64,000 nucleotides of DNA, taken from contig NZ_CP095078.1 of NCBI RefSeq assembly GCF_022919075.1, forward strand, positions 5,084,001 to 5,148,000, in the 5' to 3' direction. Numbering within the stretch: the first letter of the stretch is position 1; every line of letters starts with the position of its first letter. This DNA comes from Nocardioides sp. W7. GTDB taxonomy: Bacteria > Actinomycetota > Actinomycetes > Propionibacteriales > Nocardioidaceae. This document shows positions 34,632 through 43,907 of the stretch, piece by piece. Position numbers and translations under genes: made by a program. The notes beneath the pieces were generated by a model. The model was not told where the DNA came from. It did not search any database and was given only the letters and a program-made list of their open reading frames with translations.

Positions 34632-36256
34632 GTCACCGGCTCCCGGGCGTCGGCCGGGACCAGCGGCAACGGGCTTCGGCGCAGCGGGGCGTTGACGCGG
34701 CGGGGCAGGGTGAGCCGGAACTGGGCGCCCTCGCCCGGCCGCCCCCAGGCCTGCAGCCACCCGCCGTGCAGGTGGGAGTCCTCCAGCGAGATGGACAGGC
34801 CGAGCCCGGTGCCTCCGCTGGTGCGGGCGCGAGCCGGGTCGGCGCGCCAGAACCGGTTGAAGACCAGGGCCGACTCCCCCGGTCCGAGCCCGACCCCGAA
34901 GTCGCGCACGGTGATCGCCGCCGCATGGTCGTCGCCGGCGACCGAGACCACGATCTCCTCGCCCCGACCGGTCTCGGCGTGGTCGATGGCGTTGGTGATC
35001 AGGTTGCGGACGACGCGCTCGACCCGCCGGGCGTCCGCCTCCGCGAGGCAGGGATGGTCCGGGGCGCGTACGACGACCCGGACGTCGCGCTGCTCGGCCA
35101 GCGGGCGGGTCGCCTCGACCACCCGGTGCGCGACGTCGACGAGGTTGAGGTCCTCGGCGTCGAGCACCGCGGCGCCGGCGTCGAAGCGGCTGATCTCGAG
35201 CAGGTCGACCAGCAGCGTCTCGAACCGGTCCAGCTCGGTCTGCAGCAGCTCGGCGGCGCGGGAGGTGACGGGGTCGAAGTCGGCGCGGGCGTCGTACAAC
35301 ACGTCCCCGGCCATCCGCACGGTCGTGAGCGGCGTGCGCAGCTCGTGGGAGACGTCGGAGACGAAGCGGTGCTGGACACGGCTCAGCTCCTCCAGCTGCC
35401 GGATCTGGCGCTGGAGGTTGCTCGCCATCTGGTTGAACGACGTCGCCAGCCGGGCCAGGTCGTCCTCACCCGAGACCCGCAGCCGCTCCTGCAGCCGGCC
35501 GGCGGCCAGCCGCTCGGCGACCCGGCGGGCCATCCGGATCGGGGTGACCACCTGGCGGGTCACCAGCCAGGTGACGCCGGCGACCAGGACCAGCAGCAGC
35601 ACGGCGGCGGTGAGCAGGGCCTGGGTGACCAGGGCGAGCGTCTCCTGCTGCTCGTCGAGCGGGAAGAGGAAGTAGAGGGTGTAGGTGCCGCCGTCGGCCA
35701 CCAGGGCCACCTGGGTGCCGACCACGATGCCGGGCTCCTCGCTGCGCGCGGCTCCGCTCGCCGCCACGGTCCGGATGGTCGTGTACGTCCACGCCGTCCC
35801 GGCCGGCTCCTGGAAGTGACCCTCCAGCGAGCCCGGCACGCTGGCGGTGTCGACCCCCGGCGAGGACCGGGTCCCGCGCTGGGCGATCCGGCCGGTGTTC
35901 TCACCGAGCGGACCGGCGAGCACGACCGAGAAGCCGCGGGTCAGGCCGCGCTGGATGATCGGGTCGATCAGCTCCGCCTGCTGGGCGGTGGCGTCCACAT
36001 CGGTGCCGGGAACCGACCCGAGCCGGGTCTCGGCGTCCGCGCGCTCGGTGTTGGCCTCGGCCACCACCGCGTCCACGCGCTGCTCCAGGAGGCCCTCCCG
36101 GACCTGCTGGAGCAGGAACCAGCCCACGACTCCGACCACGGTCGCGGACAACAGCAGGGTGGAGGCGACCACCCGGGCCTGGATGGAGCGCCGCCAGAAG
36201 GTCAGTCCGCGCCGGAGTCCGGGCGGCATCCCCAGCGGCGAGCGGACCCGCGTCAT
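34628..36256 (-). CDS. mtrB: Sensor histidine kinase MtrB
   Basis: A 542-residue membrane kinase. TM1 is VVASTLLLSATVVGVVGWFLLQQV (~25-48). The extracytoplasmic domain runs to ~205, and TM2 is ALLTAAVLLLVLVAGVTWLVT. A HAMP domain follows (VVTPIRMARRVAERLAAGRL). The dimerisation box is FVSDVSHELRTPLTTVRMA with the phospho-His near 303. ATPase motifs: NLITNAIDHA (N), DFGVGLG (G1), FNRFWRADPARA (F) and GGTGLGLSI (G2). It phosphorylates MtrA. It is spaced two nt from mtrA and overlaps lpqB. Confidence 0.96.
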   Translation of the reverse strand: MTRVRSPLGMPPGLRRGLTFWRRSIQARVVASTLLLSATVVGVVGWFLLQQVREGLLEQRVDAVVAEANTERADAETRLGSVPGTDVDATAQQAELIDPIIQRGLTRGFSVVLAGPLGENTGRIAQRGTRSSPGVDTASVPGSLEGHFQEPAGTAWTYTTIRTVAASGAARSEEPGIVVGTQVALVADGGTYTLYFLFPLDEQQETLALVTQALLTAAVLLLVLVAGVTWLVTRQVVTPIRMARRVAERLAAGRLQERLRVSGEDDLARLATSFNQMASNLQRQIRQLEELSRVQHRFVSDVSHELRTPLTTVRMAGDVLYDARADFDPVTSRAAELLQTELDRFETLLVDLLEISRFDAGAAVLDAEDLNLVDVAHRVVEATRPLAEQRDVRVVVRAPDHPCLAEADARRVERVVRNLITNAIDHAETGRGEEIVVSVAGDDHAAAITVRDFGVGLGPGESALVFNRFWRADPARARTSGGTGLGLSISLEDSHLHGGWLQAWGRPGEGAQFRLTLPRRVNAPLRRSPLPLVPADAREPVT

Positions 36257-36258
36257 GG

Positions 36259-37008
<750 letters not shown>

Positions 37009-37043
37009 GGGCCCAATCCTGCCACCGAGGGGAACTCCGGCGC

Positions 37044-38474
37044 TCAGTAGCGGTACTGCTCCGACTTGTACGGGCCCTCGACCGGGATGCCGAGGTAGGA
37101 GGCCTGCGACTCCGACAGGGTCGTCAGCTTCACGCCGAGCGCGTCGAGGTGGAGGCGTGCGACCTCCTCGTCGAGGTGCTTGGGCAGCACGTAGACGCCG
37201 ACGGGGTACTCCTCGGGCTTGGTGAAGATCTCGATCTGGGCGAGCACCTGGTTGGTGAAGGAGTTCGACATCACGAACGACGGGTGACCGGTCGCGTTGC
37301 CGAGGTTCATCAGGCGGCCCTCGGAGAGCACGATGATCGCGTTGCCCGCGGGGAAGGTCCACACGTCGACCTGCGGCTTGACGTTCTTGCGCGTCGCGAC
37401 GCCGTCGGCCTCGAGACCGGCCATGTCGATCTCGTTGTCGAAGTGACCGATGTTGCCGAGGATCGCGTTGTGCTTCATCCGCGACATCTGCTCGACCGAG
37501 ACGACGTCCTTGTTGCCGGTCGCCGTGATGATGATGTCGGCGATGGCCAGCGCGTTGTCGAGGGTGTCGACCTGGTAGCCGTCCATCGCGGCCTGCAGCG
37601 CGCAGATCGGGTCGATCTCGGTGACGATGACGCGGGCACCCTGGCCACGCAGCGACTCCGCACAGCCCTTGCCGACGTCGCCGTACCCGCAGACGACCGC
37701 GACCTTGCCGCCGATGAGGACGTCGGTCGCGCGGTTGATGCCGTCGATGAGCGAGTGGCGGCAGCCGTACTTGTTGTCGAACTTCGACTTGGTGACCGAG
37801 TCGTTGACGTTGATGGCGGGGAAGAGCAGCGAGCCCTCGCGCATCATGTCGTAGAGGCGCAGCACACCGGTGGTGGTCTCCTCGGTGACGCCCTTGAGCT
37901 CACCGGCGATCTTCGTGTAGCGGTCCTTGCTCTCGGCGAGCGAGGCGTTGAGGACGTCGAACACGATCTTCTGCTCGTGGCTCTTGGCCGTGGCCGGGTC
38001 CGGCGCCTGGCCCGTCTTCTCGGCGTCGACGCCGAGGTGGACCAGCATGGTGGCGTCGCCACCGTCGTCGAGGATCATGTTGGCGAAGGTGTCGCCGGGC
38101 CAGTTGAGGATCTGCTGGGTGCACCACCAGTACTCCTCCAGCGACTCGCCCTTCCAGGCGAAGACCGGGACGCCCTGCGGGTCCTCGGGAGTGCCGTTCG
38201 GGCCGACCGCGATCGCGGCGGCGGCGTGGTCCTGGGTGGAGAAGATGTTGCAGGAGGCCCAGCGCACCTCGGCGCCGAGCGCGACCAGCGTCTCGATGAG
38301 GACGGCGGTCTGGATCGTCATGTGCAGCGAGCCGGCGATCCGGGCGCCGGCGAGGGGCTTGTCGGCCCCGTAGCGCTCACGCATGGCCATCAGGCCGGGC
38401 ATCTCGTGCTCGGCGAGCAAGATCTCGGTGCGGCCGAAGTCGGCCAGGCTGAGGTCGGCGACCTTGTAGTCCAT
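37044..38474 (-). CDS. ahcY: Adenosylhomocysteinase (SAH hydrolase)
   Basis: A 476-residue S-adenosylhomocysteine hydrolase. It has the catalytic and substrate segments GSLHMTIQTAVLIETL, NIFSTQDHAAAAI, HLGVDAEKT and EGSLLFPAINVNDSVTKSKFD. The NAD-binding loop is VCGYGDVGKGCAESLRG (~258), with NIGHFDNEID and the C-terminal KSEQYRY. The enzyme removes SAH formed by methyltransferases, giving adenosine and homocysteine. AGGAG lies six nt before the ATG. The length and the insertion near residue 150 fit the actinobacterial form. Confidence 0.97.
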   Translation of the reverse strand: MDYKVADLSLADFGRTEILLAEHEMPGLMAMRERYGADKPLAGARIAGSLHMTIQTAVLIETLVALGAEVRWASCNIFSTQDHAAAAIAVGPNGTPEDPQGVPVFAWKGESLEEYWWCTQQILNWPGDTFANMILDDGGDATMLVHLGVDAEKTGQAPDPATAKSHEQKIVFDVLNASLAESKDRYTKIAGELKGVTEETTTGVLRLYDMMREGSLLFPAINVNDSVTKSKFDNKYGCRHSLIDGINRATDVLIGGKVAVVCGYGDVGKGCAESLRGQGARVIVTEIDPICALQAAMDGYQVDTLDNALAIADIIITATGNKDVVSVEQMSRMKHNAILGNIGHFDNEIDMAGLEADGVATRKNVKPQVDVWTFPAGNAIIVLSEGRLMNLGNATGHPSFVMSNSFTNQVLAQIEIFTKPEEYPVGVYVLPKHLDEEVARLHLDALGVKLTTLSESQASYLGIPVEGPYKSEQYRY

Positions 38475-38587
38475 GGAATGCTCCTGATGGTGGCGGCGGT
38501 TCGCGTCGTCCGAGGTTAGAACGGTCCGTCGGTCAACGGGGAATCCTCGTGAGCACCGACACCGGAGCGTGAGCCGGTCGCCGAGGC

Positions 38588-39535
38588 TCAATGAGCCGGC
38601 GCGTGGTCCTTCTTGCCGAACGGCAGCACGCTGACGATCCCGAGGATCACGCTGCCCAGGACGAAGCCGAAGACCGCGGAGGCGGCGGTGTTGACCAGCC
38701 AGCCCAGGGCGCCGCCGATGCCGGCGACGGCGTGCTCCACGTCGAGCTCCAGGTGGTGCACGAAGTCGTACAGCGGGTGCCAGCCGAGGTCGTCGAGTCC
38801 GACGAGCTGGATGTGACCGCCCACCCACAGCATCGCGGCGGTGCCCACGACCGAGATGACGTTGAGGATGTGCGGCATCGCGACGACCATGCCGCGGCCG
38901 AGCTTCTGCGACGACGCCGAGGGACGCTCGGCGAGGTGCAGGCCGACGTCGTCGACCTTCACCAGCAGGGCGACCACGCCGTACACGACGACGGTGATGA
39001 CGAGGGCCACCACGATCAGGATCGCCGCGCGCGCCCAGAAGCCCTGGTCGGCGACCTCGTTGAGGGCGATGACCATGATCTCGGCCGAGAGGATCAGGTC
39101 GGTGCGGACGGCGCCGGCCACCATCGTCTTCTCGGCGTCCGGGCCGGCCTCGGCGACCGGTACGGCGTGGCCGTCGTGCCCGCGGATCTTGCCCCAGACC
39201 TTGTGCGCGCCCTCGTAGCACAAGAACGCGCCACCGCACATCAGGATCGGCGTGAGCAGGTCGGGGAGGAACTGGCTGAGCAGCAGGGCGACCGGGAGGA
39301 TGATGAGCAGCTTGTTGCGGATCGAGCCGATCGCGATCCGCTTGATCATCGGCAGCTCGCGGTCGGCGGTGACGCCGTGGACGTACTGCGGCGTGACCGC
39401 GGTGTCGTCGACGACCACACCAGCCGCCTTCGCGGTCGCCTTGGCTGCGGCGGCACCGACGTCGTCGATCGAGGCCGCGGCCAGCCGGGCGATCGCGGCG
39501 ACGTCGTCGAGGAGCCCGAAGAGACCGGCGCTCAC
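38588..39535 (-). CDS. DUF808 membrane protein
   Basis: A 315-residue membrane protein of the DUF808 (YedI-like) family. The start SAGLFGLLDDVAAIARLAAASIDDV is the family signature, followed by QYVHGVTADRELPMIKRIAIGSIRNKL. About five hydrophobic segments follow (ILPVALLLSQFLPDLLTPILMCGGAFL, AAILIVVALVITVVVYGVVALLV, and the C-terminal SAVFGFVLGSVILGIVSVLPF). The function is unknown. Its GTG start overlaps the stop of a 14-codon leaderless ORF (39532-39576), so its translation is probably coupled to that ORF. Confidence 0.85.
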   Translation of the reverse strand: MSAGLFGLLDDVAAIARLAAASIDDVGAAAAKATAKAAGVVVDDTAVTPQYVHGVTADRELPMIKRIAIGSIRNKLLIILPVALLLSQFLPDLLTPILMCGGAFLCYEGAHKVWGKIRGHDGHAVPVAEAGPDAEKTMVAGAVRTDLILSAEIMVIALNEVADQGFWARAAILIVVALVITVVVYGVVALLVKVDDVGLHLAERPSASSQKLGRGMVVAMPHILNVISVVGTAAMLWVGGHIQLVGLDDLGWHPLYDFVHHLELDVEHAVAGIGGALGWLVNTAASAVFGFVLGSVILGIVSVLPFGKKDHAPAH

Positions 39536-39576
39536 CGCGTGGCTCGGTCGAAGGAGGCGGCGGCTGCGTCAGGCAT
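39532..39576 (-). CDS. Leaderless 14-codon upstream ORF coupled to DUF808
   Basis: The ATG at 39576 lies six nt after a TAAACT -10 box (39583-39588). The ORF encodes MPDAAAASFDRATR and stops with a TGA that overlaps the GTG of the DUF808 gene. No other start signal for DUF808 is visible, so ribosomes probably enter at this uORF and reinitiate. Whether the peptide has a role is unknown. Confidence 0.55.
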   Translation of the reverse strand: MPDAAAASFDRATR

Positions 39577-39582
39577 GGTCGG

Positions 39583-39588
39583 AGTTTA
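39583..39588 (-). promoter_or_regulatory. -10 box for uORF/DUF808 transcript
   Basis: TAAACT on the minus strand ends six nt before the uORF ATG at 39576. Confidence 0.55.
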
Positions 39589-39627
39589 GGGCATCTCCCC
39601 CGCGCTCCGGACGCCGCTGTACGACGC

Positions 39628-40731
39628 TCACGAGCGTAGGTGGGCCCGCTCGGCGGCGTCCTCCACGGCCTCGCTGATGACGTCGGCCTCCGCCTTGGCG
39701 TTGGCGATCGAGTGCGCCTCGTGGACGTGACGTTCGGCGTACCCGACGGGGTCCACGAGGTGGGAGAGCGCCCGGGCCACCGGATCCCAGGCCAGCAGGA
39801 AGGCGAGCGCGAGGGCCGCCGCCAGCGTGACCGGCAGCGCCAGGGTGTCGTGCGCGGCCGCCCACTCGGAGTAGCCGGCGTAGCTGGCCCCCTTCACCGC
39901 GAAGCCGTGGAAGAGGTAGACCACCAGGGTCCAGGCACCCATCTGCGTGAACCAGCCGCTCATCCGCGGGACCAGGGCGAGGAACGCCCAGGCGCCGAGG
40001 GTGCCGACCAGCAGGACGACGGCCCGGATCAGGAAGGCCTCGGAGTCGCTGACGTCCAGGTCGGCGTAGCGCGAGCGGTAGTAGAGCCACTCGGTGGCCG
40101 CCCACCGGTCGGTCCAGGTGGTCAGCACCCAGATCGCCACCAGGACCAGGACGCCGGCCAGCTGCGCGCCCCTGCTGCGCAGCCGCTCCAGTCGCTCGGG
40201 CGTCGCCGCCAGACCCATCACGAAGAACGGCAGCAGTCCCAGGACGCGCGCGGCGTCGAGGGTGTCGCCGGCGTACAGACCTGCGACGAGGCTGATCACC
40301 AGCGCGACCGGGACCGCGGCCGGGAGCCGCTTGAAGACGGGGGTCAGCAGCCGCCAGAAGAAGAGTGCCGAGAGGTACCACATCGGCCAGTGCGGGTCGG
40401 CGAACAGATCCTCCAGCTGCTCCCCGCCGACGTGCACCCGGAAGAGCGCCAGGGCGCACTCGAAGATGACGTAGGGCACGACGACGGTGCGGACCAGCTG
40501 CCACATCCGGCGCCGCTCCCACTCGAAGGAACGCGACAGGTAGCCCGTGACCAGGACGAACGCCGGCACGTGCCAGGCGTAGAGGAAGTCGTAGACGTGG
40601 TTGTTGAAGGTCGTGCCGGGCAGCAGCGGCAGTGCGTGCCCGATCACCACGAGGGTGACCAGGGCCATCTTGGCGTTGTCGAACCAGGGGTCGCGGGTCC
40701 GGGGCTTCGAGGCGGGGGACGGCGCGTGCAC
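39628..40731 (-). CDS. Acyltransferase-3-like membrane protein
   Basis: A 367-residue polytopic membrane protein resembling fucose-4-O-acetylase-type acyltransferase 3 enzymes. It begins DPWFDNAKMALVTLVVIGHALPLL, with the family His in VIGH, followed by FLYAWHVPAFVLVTGYLSRSF. About ten hydrophobic segments follow; the C-terminal ~40 residues are charged and cytosolic. It may O-acylate cell-surface sugars, fitting the glycan emphasis of the window. The GTG start follows TACCCCGACCCCC; a -10 role for TACCCC is doubtful. It is downstream of the SIS-isomerase gene (30 nt) in the same direction. Confidence 0.85.
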   Translation of the reverse strand: MHAPSPASKPRTRDPWFDNAKMALVTLVVIGHALPLLPGTTFNNHVYDFLYAWHVPAFVLVTGYLSRSFEWERRRMWQLVRTVVVPYVIFECALALFRVHVGGEQLEDLFADPHWPMWYLSALFFWRLLTPVFKRLPAAVPVALVISLVAGLYAGDTLDAARVLGLLPFFVMGLAATPERLERLRSRGAQLAGVLVLVAIWVLTTWTDRWAATEWLYYRSRYADLDVSDSEAFLIRAVVLLVGTLGAWAFLALVPRMSGWFTQMGAWTLVVYLFHGFAVKGASYAGYSEWAAAHDTLALPVTLAAALALAFLLAWDPVARALSHLVDPVGYAERHVHEAHSIANAKAEADVISEAVEDAAERAHLRS

Positions 40732-40761
40732 GGGGGTCGGGGTACCCGTTGCCCGAGGGGC

Positions 40762-41793
40762 TCAGTCCTCGGTGAGACCGAGCCGGAGGTACTCGCTGGC
40801 GTAGGTGCCGGTGAGCAGCAGCGAGGCGTAGCGAGCCACCTCGCTCGGCGCCTCGGTCGTCACCTTCTCGACCCGGACGCCGCGGGAGGTCGCCGCGGCC
40901 TGGAGCCGGCCGCGCTGCTCGCGGACCACGGGGTCCTCGGCGCCGTCGTCGAGCACCAGCAGCACCGGCCGGAGCTCACCGCCCTCCCCCGCGAACGGGT
41001 CGTCGAAGACGTCGCGCTCGCGGGCCGCCTCGAGGACCGGCAGCAGGTGCTCGGCGTCCCCGGCCAGGGCGGTGCGGCCGCTGGCCCGGCGGATCGACTC
41101 GGCCACCCGACGAGCGGCCCGGGCGGCCAGCACCGACCCGCCCCACACGAGGGGGTTCGCGTCGGCCAGCGCGATCGCCAGCACCTTCGCCGGGTTGACG
41201 GCCAGGTCGCGGTACGGCGAGCAGGCGGTCGCCACCTCGTCGAGCGCGGCGGCGACCTGCTCGGGGTCCGCGGCGGGACCGAGCGAGACCCGGTCGAGGA
41301 AGGTCAACATGGCCACGGCGGTCGCGAGCTGGTCGGCCGTCGCGGTGGGCAGGATCGTGCTCCACCGGCCGGCGGCGTGCTCGGCGACCAGGGAGGCGGA
41401 CGGGCAGGCGACGACCACCTGGCAGCCGCGGCGTACGGCCTCGGCGACGGCGGACGCCGTACCGGTGTCGGAGCCCTCGGGGGCCAGCACGACCACCAGG
41501 TCGAGGCTGCCGGCCCAGCCGGGCAGGGCCGGCCCGGGCCACGCGACGAACGGCACCGGGCACCACGGCTCGAGCACCGCCCGCAGCAGGCGGGAGTCGG
41601 GACCCGCCGCGATCACCGCGCGCGGTCGGGCCTGCGAGAGGCTGCGGGAGACCGCCTCCTCGATCGCCTCGGCGGCGGCACCCACCTCACGGCGGACCCG
41701 CGCACCGGACTCCGCCAGTGTGCGCAGCCGCAGGTCGGCCGCACCGATCGCGGTCTCGTCGTCCAGGCGGGACTCGTCGAACCAGGTCGCCAT
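40762..41793 (-). CDS. SIS-domain phosphosugar isomerase-like protein
   Basis: A 343-residue protein related to bifunctional phosphoglucose/phosphomannose isomerases (double-SIS fold) and to M. tuberculosis Rv3256c. Segments: ARPRAVIAAGPDSRLLRAVLE, a weak SIS-1 core LDLVVVLAPEGSDTGTASAVAEAVRRGCQVVVACP, NPLVWGGSVLAARAARRVAESIRRASGRTALAGDAEHLLPV, and the C-terminal PVLLVLDD...YASLLLTGTYASEYLRLGL. The usual Ser/Thr-rich phosphosugar loop is poorly conserved, so activity is uncertain. It lies in the manB-Trm112 block, suggesting a part in mannose activation. Confidence 0.75.
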   Translation of the reverse strand: MATWFDESRLDDETAIGAADLRLRTLAESGARVRREVGAAAEAIEEAVSRSLSQARPRAVIAAGPDSRLLRAVLEPWCPVPFVAWPGPALPGWAGSLDLVVVLAPEGSDTGTASAVAEAVRRGCQVVVACPSASLVAEHAAGRWSTILPTATADQLATAVAMLTFLDRVSLGPAADPEQVAAALDEVATACSPYRDLAVNPAKVLAIALADANPLVWGGSVLAARAARRVAESIRRASGRTALAGDAEHLLPVLEAARERDVFDDPFAGEGGELRPVLLVLDDGAEDPVVREQRGRLQAAATSRGVRVEKVTTEAPSEVARYASLLLTGTYASEYLRLGLTED

Positions 41794-41810
41794 GGGTGGT
41801 CCGCCCGCCC

Positions 41811-42002
41811 TCAGGCGGGGGTGCGGGCTTCGTCGACGAGCAGGACCGGGATGCCGTCGCGGACCGGGTAGGCCAGGCCGCACTCGCCCTGGCACACCAG
41901 CTCGTCGGCGACCGGGGCCAGCTGGCCGCGGCACTGCGGGCACACGATGATCGACAGCAGCGCCGGGTCGAGCTTCGCGGCCGCGCCGCCCTGCTCGCTC
42001 AC
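41811..42002 (-). CDS. Trm112-family zinc-finger protein
   Basis: A 63-residue Trm112-like protein. The N-terminal helix-loop LDPALLSIIVCPQCRGQL gives the first CxxC; CQGECGLAYPVRDGIPVLL is the second Cys pair and the conserved end. Family members bind and stabilise methyltransferases; here the partner is not evident. The GTG start overlaps the manB stop (GTGA, 41999-42002), so it is coupled to manB. The gap to the SIS gene is 17 nt. Confidence 0.85.
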   Translation of the reverse strand: MSEQGGAAAKLDPALLSIIVCPQCRGQLAPVADELVCQGECGLAYPVRDGIPVLLVDEARTPA

Positions 42003-43375
42003 CGGGCGCTCCGGATCTTCGTGAGTACCTCGTCGCGCATGGTCGCCATGGTGTCGTGGTCCTTCCCCTCGGCGTTCAGCCGGAGCAACGGTTCGGTGTT
42101 GGAGGGCCGCACGTTGAAGACCCAGTCCGCGTGGGACACCGTAAGCCCGTCGAGGCGGTCGGTGCTCACCCCGGGGCGTACGGCGTACTCCCCCTCGAGC
42201 GCGGCCATCATGCCCACCTGGTCGGCGACCTCGGAGTTGATCTCGCCGCTGACTGGGTAGCGCTCGTACGACGCCAGCAGCTCCGACAGCGGCCGGTCGG
42301 TCTCGGCGAGCGCGGCCAGGGTGTGCAGCGCGGCGAGCATGCCGGAGTCGGCGCGCCAGAAGTCGCGGAAGTAGAAGTGGCCGCTGTGCTCGCCGCCGAA
42401 GACCGCGTCGGTCTCGGCCATCGTGGCCTTGATGAAGGAGTGGCCGACCCGGGTGCGAACGGGCTTGCCGCCCAGCTCCGTGACGATCTCGGGCACGGCC
42501 CGCGAGGTGATCAGGTTGTGGATGATCGTCGCGCCCGGCTCCTTGGCCAGCTCGCGGGCGGCGATCAGCGCGGTCAGCGTGGACGGCGAGACCGCCCGGC
42601 CCAGCTCGTCGACCAGGAAGCACCGGTCGGCGTCGCCGTCGAAGGCGAGCCCGACGTCGGCGCCCACCTCGAGCACCTTGGCCTGCAGGTCGCGCAGGTT
42701 GTCGGCGTCGATCGGGTTGGCCTCGTGGTTCGGGAAGGTGCCGTCGAGCTCGAAGTACATCGGCACGATCTCGACCCGGTCGGCGCCGAGCCGCGCGAAC
42801 ACGGCCGGCGCGGTGTAGCCCGCCATGCCGTTGCCCGCGTCGACGACGACCTTCAGCGACCGCCCCTCGACCGGCGCGAGTGAGAGCAGGTGAGCGGCGT
42901 ACGCCTCCAGCACGTCGTGCTCGGAGACGTCGCCGGGGACCGTGGCGGTGACCGGTCGCGGCGTCACGACCAGGTCGCGGATCTCCGCCAGACCGGTCTC
43001 CAGCCCGATCGGGACGGCGTACGCGCGGCACATCTTGATGCCGTTGTACTCGGCCGGGTTGTGGCTGGCGGTGAACATCACGCCGGGGTGGCCGAGGTGG
43101 CCGGAGGCGAAGTAGAGCTGGTCGGTCGAGGCGAGGCCGATCAGGATGACGTCGGCGCCGGCCTCGGTCGCACCCTCGGCGAACGCGCCGGCCATGCCGG
43201 GCGAGCTGGGTCGCATGTCGTGACCGACCACCACGGTCTCGGCCCCGACCACCTGGACGTAGGCCCGGCCGGTCGCGCGGGCGAGCTCCTCGTCGATCTG
43301 CTCGGGAACCAGTCCGCGGACGTCGTAGGCCTTGAAGATGGCGTGGACGTTGGCGGGGTCGAGGGTGTCGGCCAT
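41999..43375 (-). CDS. manB: Phosphomannomutase/phosphoglucomutase
   Basis: A 458-residue alpha-D-phosphohexomutase. It starts DPANVHAIFKAYDVRGLVPEQ. The catalytic phosphoserine loop is MFTASHNPAEYNGIK (~101-115), the metal loop LAFDGDADRCFLVD (~245), the sugar loop GGEHSGHFYFRDF (~325), and the phosphate-binding loop NVRPSNTEPLLRLN (~425). It converts mannose-6-P to mannose-1-P (or the glucose pair), feeding ManC (53394). The neighbourhood matches Rv3256c-Rv3259. ATG at 43375 lies seven nt after TAGGGT, giving a leaderless transcript. Confidence 0.94.
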   Translation of the reverse strand: MADTLDPANVHAIFKAYDVRGLVPEQIDEELARATGRAYVQVVGAETVVVGHDMRPSSPGMAGAFAEGATEAGADVILIGLASTDQLYFASGHLGHPGVMFTASHNPAEYNGIKMCRAYAVPIGLETGLAEIRDLVVTPRPVTATVPGDVSEHDVLEAYAAHLLSLAPVEGRSLKVVVDAGNGMAGYTAPAVFARLGADRVEIVPMYFELDGTFPNHEANPIDADNLRDLQAKVLEVGADVGLAFDGDADRCFLVDELGRAVSPSTLTALIAARELAKEPGATIIHNLITSRAVPEIVTELGGKPVRTRVGHSFIKATMAETDAVFGGEHSGHFYFRDFWRADSGMLAALHTLAALAETDRPLSELLASYERYPVSGEINSEVADQVGMMAALEGEYAVRPGVSTDRLDGLTVSHADWVFNVRPSNTEPLLRLNAEGKDHDTMATMRDEVLTKIRSAR

Positions 43376-43382
43376 GCGCCGC

Positions 43383-43388
43383 ACCCTA
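43383..43388 (-). promoter_or_regulatory. -10 box for leaderless manB
   Basis: TAGGGT on the minus strand ends seven nt before the manB ATG at 43375. Confidence 0.65.
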
Positions 43389-43433
43389 GCGGGGACGCGC
43401 AGCGGACCCGCTGACGCGGGGTGACCCGTTCGC

Positions 43434-43482
43434 CGAGTCAGCACTACTGGTGCTGACTCGGGCCTCCACTTCTGCTGACTCG
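43434..43482. repeat. Palindromic intergenic repeat, family 2, copy B
   Basis: A 27-nt palindrome (43434-43460) has one T-G mismatch. A third half-site TGCTGACTCG follows at 43473-43482, the same layout as at 6068-6117. It begins 16 nt downstream of the DUF3499 stop, again just 3' of a minus-strand gene. Confidence 0.8.
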
Positions 43483-43498
43483 GCGAGGTGGTGGCGGA

Positions 43499-43858
43499 TC
43501 AGTCGGTGCTGAGCATCCGGAGGTGACCTTTGCGACCGGTCTCACGTCCGGTCTCCTCGGCCGGGGCGGTCCGCGGGGGCGGGACCGGGCGAGCGGCCTC
43601 GCGGACCGCGTCGGCCAGCGCGAGCAGGTCGTCGTTGGACGGGCCCTGCGCCTTCGGGTCCGGAGCCAGCCGGAGCACCTCCCACCCGCGGGGTGCGGAG
43701 AGCCGCTCGGAGTGCGTCTCGCACAGGTCGTAGGCGTGCGGCTCGGCGTACGTCGCGAGCGGGCCCAGGACGGCCGTCTGGTCGGCGTACACGTACGTCA
43801 GCGTGTTGACCGCGGGACGGCCGCACGCGGTGCGCGAACAGCGACGGGTGGGACTCAC
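43499..43858 (-). CDS. DUF3499 protein
   Basis: A 119-residue protein of the actinobacterial DUF3499 family (Rv3258c-like). Two Cys/His clusters, RRCSRTACGRPAVNTLTYVYAD at the N-terminus and AYDLCETHSERLSAPRGWEVLRL (~42-64), look like a small zinc-binding fold. The C-terminal half is acidic then basic and likely disordered. The function is unknown; it is always near manB and whiB. The GTG start is seven nt after a TACCGT -10 box (leaderless). It is divergent from the metallopeptidase-like gene with 49 nt between starts. Confidence 0.88.
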   Translation of the reverse strand: MSPTRRCSRTACGRPAVNTLTYVYADQTAVLGPLATYAEPHAYDLCETHSERLSAPRGWEVLRLAPDPKAQGPSNDDLLALADAVREAARPVPPPRTAPAEETGRETGRKGHLRMLSTD

Positions 43859-43865
43859 GCGGCAG

Positions 43866-43871
43866 ACGGTA
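43866..43871 (-). promoter_or_regulatory. -10 box for leaderless DUF3499 gene
   Basis: TACCGT on the minus strand ends seven nt before the GTG at 43858. The divergent -10 of the next gene is only 24 nt away. Confidence 0.6.
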
Positions 43872-43895
43872 CCCCCCGTCCGGACCGGCCCCGAT

Positions 43896-43901
43896 TAGGC
43901 T
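43896..43901 (+). promoter_or_regulatory. -10 box for leaderless metallopeptidase-like gene
   Basis: TAGGCT ends six nt before the GTG at 43908. Confidence 0.6.
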
Positions 43902-43907
43902 CGCGGC

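Noticed and set aside
38475..38587. SAM or SAH riboswitch upstream of ahcY
   Set aside because: The ~110-nt region has a possible TTGACC/TAACCT promoter, but I could not find the conserved core of a known SAH or SAM riboswitch.
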